Origin: Syntrophales bacterium
Lineage (GTDB): Bacteria; Desulfobacterota; Syntrophia; Syntrophales; UBA2210
Assembly: GCA_023230565.1 (NCBI GenBank)
Contig: JALNXD010000004.1
Coordinates: 51,562 to 115,561, forward strand
Length of the DNA: 64,000 nucleotides
Direction of reading: 5' to 3'
Below, piece after piece: positions 59,653 through 64,000 of this stretch; the stretch's first letter is position 1; each line of letters starts with the position of its first letter. The translations under genes and the position numbers were made by a program. The notes beneath the pieces are model-generated. The model saw nothing but the letters and a program-made list of their open reading frames with translations, ran no database searches and had not been told where the DNA came from.

Positions 59653-62328
59653 ATGAGGTTTGGCAGGAATTTAGCACGAAAGGCGAAAGGTGAAACGCAT
59701 ACACGGGCGACGCCCCGGTTAAAGAAATACCGCAGGCGGAATTTTACGAAAACCCCCGAACCGGAGGGCTCTGTTCATTCTACGGAGTCGGGATATTTGT
59801 TTGTCGTTCAAAAACACAGGGCCAGAAGGCTCCATTTCGATTTCAGGCTTGAAATGAACGGCGTCCTCAAGAGCTGGGCCATTCCCAAAGGGCCCAGTCT
59901 CGATCCCGCCGAAAAGAGGCTGGCCGTTCATGTGGAAGATCACCCGGTGGAGTACGGATCATTCGAGGGCACCATTCCCAGGGGTGAATACGGAGGCGGC
60001 CCCGTGATGATATGGGACCGGGGCGCCTGGGAACCGGTAGGAGATCCGGAAAAGGACTACCGGAAAGGGAGACTGAAATTCTATCTGCATGGAAAAAGGC
60101 TGCACGGGCTCTGGACGCTCGCGCAGATGAAGGGGCGCGCCGGGGAAGAGGGCAAGAACTGGCTTCTGATAAAGCACCGGGATGATGAAGCCCTTTCAGG
60201 GGATGAAGCGGAAATAGTCGAAAGCGAAAAATCCAGTATCGTCTCGGAGCGTTCCATGGATGAGATAGCTGGGGACGAAGGAGAAGCAATATGGCATAGC
60301 GCCGGTTTCGAAGAAGAGAAAGATGAAGCGGTATTACGGCAAAAGGAGGAAACCCGGCGTGGCATGGCGGAGATTTCCGACCCCTCGGGGGTAAAAAACG
60401 CCAAAGCAGGAAAACAGCCGAAAAAAATGAAGCCTCAGCTGGCAATTCTTGCCAAGGAGGCGCCTTCCGGGAACGAGTGGATCCATGAAATAAAATTAGA
60501 TGGATACAGGATCATGTCGTTCATCGAGGGGGGGAAGGTCAGGCTCGTCTCCCGCAAGGGAAAAAACTGGACGGACAAATTTTCCGCCATAGCCGGATCG
60601 CTAAGAAAATTTCCCTGTAAGGAAGCGGTTCTCGATGGAGAGATTGTTGTGCTCAGAGACGACGGCACATCGGATTTCCAGGCGCTGCAGAACGTTCTTA
60701 AAGGGATCGGTACGGGAAGGCTTGTCTATTATCTTTTTGATATTCCCCACTGCGGCGGCTACGATCTCACCGGAAGCCCGCTCCTTGACCGAAAGGACCT
60801 TCTCCGGTCGCTGCTTCAATATACGACTTCCGGCGGCGGGGCCATCCGCTTCAGCGACCATATCGCCGGTTCCGGTCCCGAGGTGTACCGGAAGGCCTGC
60901 CGCATGGCGCTGGAGGGAATCGTTTCAAAGTACGGGGAAAGCGGGTATGTCGAAAAGAGATCGCCAAAATGGATCAAAGTAAAATGCATGAAGAGGCAGG
61001 AATTCGTCATCGGCGGATATACGGAACCCTCCGGCTCGCGGAAAGGCTTCGGTGCACTTATTCTTGGTTATTATGAGAACGGGACTCTTGTGTATGCCGG
61101 GCGGACAGGTACCGGTTTCACCGAAAAAACACTCGGCCTTCTCGAAACGAAATTAAAGGATATTGAAACGGAGAAAACGCCCTTTTACAACGCGCCGGCC
61201 GGCGCCAATACCCGGGGCGTTCACTGGGTGCGGCCTGAGCTTGTGTGCGAGATTGAATTCTCCGGATGGACAGAAGATAAGATCCTGCGCCAGTCTTCTT
61301 TCAAAGGCCTGCGCGAGGACAAGTCCCCCGAAGAGGTAGTCCGGGAATATCCTCGCGAAAGGAGCGGCGGGCGAAAAGAATCAGCAGAAAATGAAAGACC
61401 CTTGAAGACCGGTTCTAAAAGAAAGCCCTCGGATGTTTTTGTGGCCGGTGTGAAAATATCGAATCCGGATAAGACGCTTTATTCCGAACAGGGCGTCACA
61501 AAAAGGGAACTGGCCCTCTTCTATGAAAAAATTGCCGGTCATATCCTGCCCCACATAATCCGCAGGCCTCTGACAGTCGTGCGCTGCCCCGAAGGGAGGC
61601 AGCGCGGCTGTTTTTATCAGAAGCACGTCAAGACCTCTACCCCTGATGCCATTCGCAGCATACCCATCGAAGAAAAAAAGACAGTCCGAAACTACATAAT
61701 TATCGACGATATTAAAGGGCTGATAACCCTCGCGCAGATGGGGGTGCTCGAGATCCATCCCTGGGGGAGCAGTGAAGTCAATATCGAAAGTCCCGACATT
61801 TTGACCTTCGATCTGGATCCCGGACCGGGACTCGCCTGGGGCGATGTAGTGGAGGGCGCACGTTTCATCCGCGAACGCCTGCAGGATCTCGGTCTGAGGA
61901 TTTTTCTCAAAACCTCCGGCGGCAAGGGCCTGCATCTGGTGATCCCGATCGAACGCAGGACCGGCTGGGACGAGGCCAAGGCCTTCACCAAAGCGGTCGC
62001 CCAGGATGCAGTCAGGCTCAGGCCGGACCGGTTCGTCTCAGTCATGAGCAAAGAAAAGCGAAAGGGAAAGATCTTTATCGATTATCTGCGAAACGGCAGG
62101 GGCGCAACAAGCGTGGCCGCCTACTCAAGCAGAGCGCGGCCCGGCGCCACCGTATCGGCGCCCGTTTCCTGGGAGGAACTCTACGGCAAAAAAATCAGAC
62201 CCGACAGCTTTACTGTCAGAAACATTCCGGGAAGGCTTGCCTCGTTGAAGCAGGATCCATGGATAGATTATTTCGATACCCGGCAGCGCATTACAAATTC
62301 CATGAAAAAAGAGGTGGGCATGAAGTAA
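59653..62328 (+). CDS. ligD: ATP-dependent DNA ligase D (PE-LIG-POL)
   Basis: 891 residues. It repairs double-strand breaks with Ku by NHEJ. Domain order is phosphoesterase (about 30-190: 'FVVQKHRARRLHFDFRLEMNGVLKSWAIPKGPS'), ligase (about 260-580: catalytic Lys281 in 'EIKLDGYR', 'LVSRKGKNWT', 'VKCMKRQEFVIGGYTEPSG') and polymerase (about 590-880: catalytic Asp720 and Asp722 in 'FDLDPGPG', 'FYQKHVKTSTPDAIRSIPI'), as in Pseudomonas aeruginosa LigD. An acidic, low-complexity linker joins the first two. ATG 59653 has TGGAG 6 nt upstream; ATG 59638 is less likely. It ends 26 bp from the convergent Ku genes. Confidence 0.95.
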   Translation: MRFGRNLARKAKGETHTRATPRLKKYRRRNFTKTPEPEGSVHSTESGYLFVVQKHRARRLHFDFRLEMNGVLKSWAIPKGPSLDPAEKRLAVHVEDHPVEYGSFEGTIPRGEYGGGPVMIWDRGAWEPVGDPEKDYRKGRLKFYLHGKRLHGLWTLAQMKGRAGEEGKNWLLIKHRDDEALSGDEAEIVESEKSSIVSERSMDEIAGDEGEAIWHSAGFEEEKDEAVLRQKEETRRGMAEISDPSGVKNAKAGKQPKKMKPQLAILAKEAPSGNEWIHEIKLDGYRIMSFIEGGKVRLVSRKGKNWTDKFSAIAGSLRKFPCKEAVLDGEIVVLRDDGTSDFQALQNVLKGIGTGRLVYYLFDIPHCGGYDLTGSPLLDRKDLLRSLLQYTTSGGGAIRFSDHIAGSGPEVYRKACRMALEGIVSKYGESGYVEKRSPKWIKVKCMKRQEFVIGGYTEPSGSRKGFGALILGYYENGTLVYAGRTGTGFTEKTLGLLETKLKDIETEKTPFYNAPAGANTRGVHWVRPELVCEIEFSGWTEDKILRQSSFKGLREDKSPEEVVREYPRERSGGRKESAENERPLKTGSKRKPSDVFVAGVKISNPDKTLYSEQGVTKRELALFYEKIAGHILPHIIRRPLTVVRCPEGRQRGCFYQKHVKTSTPDAIRSIPIEEKKTVRNYIIIDDIKGLITLAQMGVLEIHPWGSSEVNIESPDILTFDLDPGPGLAWGDVVEGARFIRERLQDLGLRIFLKTSGGKGLHLVIPIERRTGWDEAKAFTKAVAQDAVRLRPDRFVSVMSKEKRKGKIFIDYLRNGRGATSVAAYSSRARPGATVSAPVSWEELYGKKIRPDSFTVRNIPGRLASLKQDPWIDYFDTRQRITNSMKKEVGMK

Positions 62329-62354
62329 GGGTGAAAATCCAAATAGAAATTCGA

Positions 62355-63335
62355 TCAGGAGGATTTTTCAATCGCCTGGGCGAGTTCCTCCTTCGACATC
62401 CTGCTCCTGCCGGGGATTTCCAGTTCCTGGGCCTTTTCGTAGAGCTCGGTTTTACTTTTTTTGTACAGCCGGGCTCTTTCTTTCAGACCGGCGGCTTTCT
62501 TCTTTTTTTTCGGCGGCTCTGTCCCTTTCGATTCCTTTACACTCCGCTTCAGGACCTCCATCAGATCGATGATTTCCGCCCCTTCCGATTCTTCCCCGGG
62601 CGCTTTTTGCTTCACTACGCCCTCTTGCGATTCGACTTTCCGCCTTACCAGCGCCAGCAGGCGTTCGGCATACCGGTCAGCCAGGAATCCCCGGTCCAGT
62701 TCCTTTCCGGTGCGCTTTTCGATTTCTTTCGTAAAGATTCCGATTTTCCGGTCGGGCGCTTTCTCGATCTCCGGCAGGCCCACATCTTCGGCGGAACGGA
62801 TTTCATCATGAAACCGGAGGGTTTCCGCCCTTAAAATCCCTTTCTCGGCTATGATGGCAACGACGTGTTCCTTGCCCCTCATCACGAAGGTCGCGATGCC
62901 GGCCCGTCCTTTGCGTTCCATGGTGTGGGCCAGGAGCCGGTATGCCCTGCCGGAAGATCCTTCGGGGACAAGGTAATAGGCCCGTTCGAAATAAAGGCGG
63001 TCGATCTCCGAGAGCTCCACGAAGCGGCTCAATTCGATTTCCCTCGATTTCTTCGGTTCCAGCTTCTCCAGCTCCTCATCGGTGACCACGACATATTCTT
63101 CCTTTTCAATCTCGTAGCCCCGCACTATTTCATCCTGTCCGACGGGCCGGTTTTCCCGGGGACAGATGTAGCGCCTGCTCAGGGGAGTCCCGTTCCTGTC
63201 GATCATCTTGAGCGAAACCGCCTTCGGGCGATTGGCGGAATACAGGTTCACGGGGACGCTTACCAGCCCGAAGGTGATCGAACCGGACCAGAACGAGCGG
63301 GCCCCCGACAGGGTTTCTTCTTCATCTTCAGGCAC
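62355..63335 (-). CDS. ku: Ku protein 1 with C-terminal Rho-N/SAP-like module
   Basis: 326 residues. The Ku core begins 'GARSFWSGSITFGLVSVPVNLYSANRPKAVSLKMIDRNGTPLSRRYICPREN' and continues 'DEIVRGYEIEKEEYVVVTDEELEKLEPKKSREIELSRFVELSEIDRLYFERAYYLVPEG'. It binds DNA ends as a dimer and recruits LigD. A Lys/Glu tail (about 260-295) leads to 'SKTELYEKAQELEIPGRSRMSKEELAQAIEKSS', the same module as in the 40049-40303 protein. Start GTG 63335 overlaps the upstream Ku gene by 8 nt, with AAGGAG in the right place. Confidence 0.95.
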   Translation of the reverse strand: MPEDEEETLSGARSFWSGSITFGLVSVPVNLYSANRPKAVSLKMIDRNGTPLSRRYICPRENRPVGQDEIVRGYEIEKEEYVVVTDEELEKLEPKKSREIELSRFVELSEIDRLYFERAYYLVPEGSSGRAYRLLAHTMERKGRAGIATFVMRGKEHVVAIIAEKGILRAETLRFHDEIRSAEDVGLPEIEKAPDRKIGIFTKEIEKRTGKELDRGFLADRYAERLLALVRRKVESQEGVVKQKAPGEESEGAEIIDLMEVLKRSVKESKGTEPPKKKKKAAGLKERARLYKKSKTELYEKAQELEIPGRSRMSKEELAQAIEKSS

Positions 63336-64000
63336 TTTTTCGCTCCTTCGCCTTCATGATGCTTGCCTGCAAGGCTTCCTTCAGGTCCTTCGCCGGCTTT
63401 TTGCGTTCTATCTTCCTGAATTCGACGACGCCGCCGCGGGCCTTGGTCGTTACCAGGTCCATCACCCTGTCCCGGTACTCGTCCCGGTAGAGCGTCGGAT
63501 CGAAATCGTCTTCAAGCATGGAGATGAGCTGTTCGGCCATGGCCGATTCCTTTTTGTCGATATCCCGGCTTTCGGGGGCCTCGAAGCCGGCGAGAGAAAC
63601 CACCTCTTCGGTATGCCTCAGCGTGATCAGGACGGGGTAATTCCTTTCGATCCGCAAGGCGCCGTTATACTCGATATTTCTCATCGACCACCGGGCAAGC
63701 CCTTCAAGGTCTTTGTCCCGAAGGGCGACGATAAGGGCGAAATAGGATTCGCTGTCGCCGTCGGGACCGAGAAAATAGGAGCGGTTGTACCATCTGTGGT
63801 CTATCAGCGCCTTCGGGAGAAAACGAATTATTTCTATGTCTCGGGAAGGAGGCGCTTTCAGCGCATCAAGATCTTCCCCGGTCAGGATCACCATATCCCC
63901 CTCGTCGGTTTTGTAGCCACGCAGAATTTCCTCCTTCGGCACGATCTCCTCCGTTTCGGGGTTCACCATTTCCTGCCTGACCGGTATCTTGTCTTTATCA
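63328..64000 (-). CDS. ku: Ku protein 2, partial (5' end beyond the window)
   Basis: At least 223 residues are visible, running to the window edge without a start; the frame stays open through 'DKDKIPVRQEM' to the last bases. 'VNPETEEIVPKEEILRGYKTDEGDMVILTGEDLDALKAPPSRDIEIIRFLPKALIDHRWYNRSYFLGPDGDSESYFALIVALRDKDL' and 'YNGALRIERNYPVLITLRHTEEVVSLAGFEA' are Ku hallmarks but diverge well from Ku 1. It lacks the C-terminal Rho-N module. It overlaps Ku 1 by 8 nt, so both are in one operon. Two Ku subunits could form a heterodimer. Confidence 0.9.
   Translation of the reverse strand, partial: DKDKIPVRQEMVNPETEEIVPKEEILRGYKTDEGDMVILTGEDLDALKAPPSRDIEIIRFLPKALIDHRWYNRSYFLGPDGDSESYFALIVALRDKDLEGLARWSMRNIEYNGALRIERNYPVLITLRHTEEVVSLAGFEAPESRDIDKKESAMAEQLISMLEDDFDPTLYRDEYRDRVMDLVTTKARGGVVEFRKIERKKPAKDLKEALQASIMKAKERKSA

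Noticed and set aside
1..64000. CRISPR arrays, tRNA or rRNA genes, phage or plasmid origin
   Set aside because: No regularly spaced repeats, no tRNA cloverleaf with conserved T-loop sequence, and no phage or replication genes were found by eye.

Overview
The window looks like a chromosome segment of an anaerobic or microaerophilic Gram-negative bacterium, most plausibly a Desulfobacterota (deltaproteobacterial) lineage. The Gram-negative signs are a complete RND efflux tripartite system, outer-membrane beta-barrel proteins, many lipoboxes and an AsmA protein. The anaerobe signs are a superoxide reductase, a metallopterin-type ergothioneine synthase and probable selenoproteins. Placement at lineage level is inference. 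No rRNA, tRNA, CRISPR array or phage was seen.

Layout. 0.3-3.5 kb: small enzymes and membrane proteins, an MliC-like lipoprotein and tag. 3.5-5.5 kb: an RNA-repair operon, rtcB-archease, on the minus strand. The rtcB frame is interrupted only by a TGA at the metal-binding Cys codon, followed by a well-formed bacterial SECIS hairpin, so it reads as a selenocysteine RtcB. 5.9-9.8 kb: a glycogen branching enzyme, a baeRF-type release-factor-like protein and a fused hibernation-factor/cold-shock protein. 9.9-16 kb: a stress/envelope block (DUF2267, two PRC-barrel proteins, YtxH, an orphan response regulator, ExoD, a stress-type SDR and a YgaP-like protein). 16-24 kb: an FAD oxidase, an ABC substrate-binding protein, a decayed sugar epimerase, a frameshifted methyltransferase, a ferritin-like protein, YihY and a lipoprotein. 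24-32 kb: an AsmA protein, then a molybdopterin oxidoreductase-cysteine desulfurase fusion with egtD, the anaerobic ergothioneine pathway. 32-43 kb: PfpI, a ferritin-like protein, topoisomerase IB, a K+ channel, an FAD-Rieske oxidoreductase, MscS, a Rho-N-like protein, PAP2, YetF and DUF72. 42.6-48.5 kb: the RND efflux operon. 49-51 kb: a PLDc_N peptide, a UppS-like prenyltransferase with an in-frame TGA (second candidate selenoprotein) and a glycosyltransferase. 51-58.8 kb: small envelope/lipoprotein genes, including two too short for routine calling (an entericidin-like peptide and a DUF3096 protein), an M48 peptidase and pcm. 59-64 kb: superoxide reductase, then LigD facing two tandem Ku genes, a bacterial NHEJ set.

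Repeats. Two families stand out. One is a REP-like inverted repeat (core GGGGACGGGTTCACATTTC) placed at or just after gene ends, twice supplying the TAA stop codon itself. The other is an element of about 130-160 bp with three diverged copies, two of which keep a hairpin by paired base changes. Start sites were chosen by Shine-Dalgarno spacing and often differ from the longest ORF.
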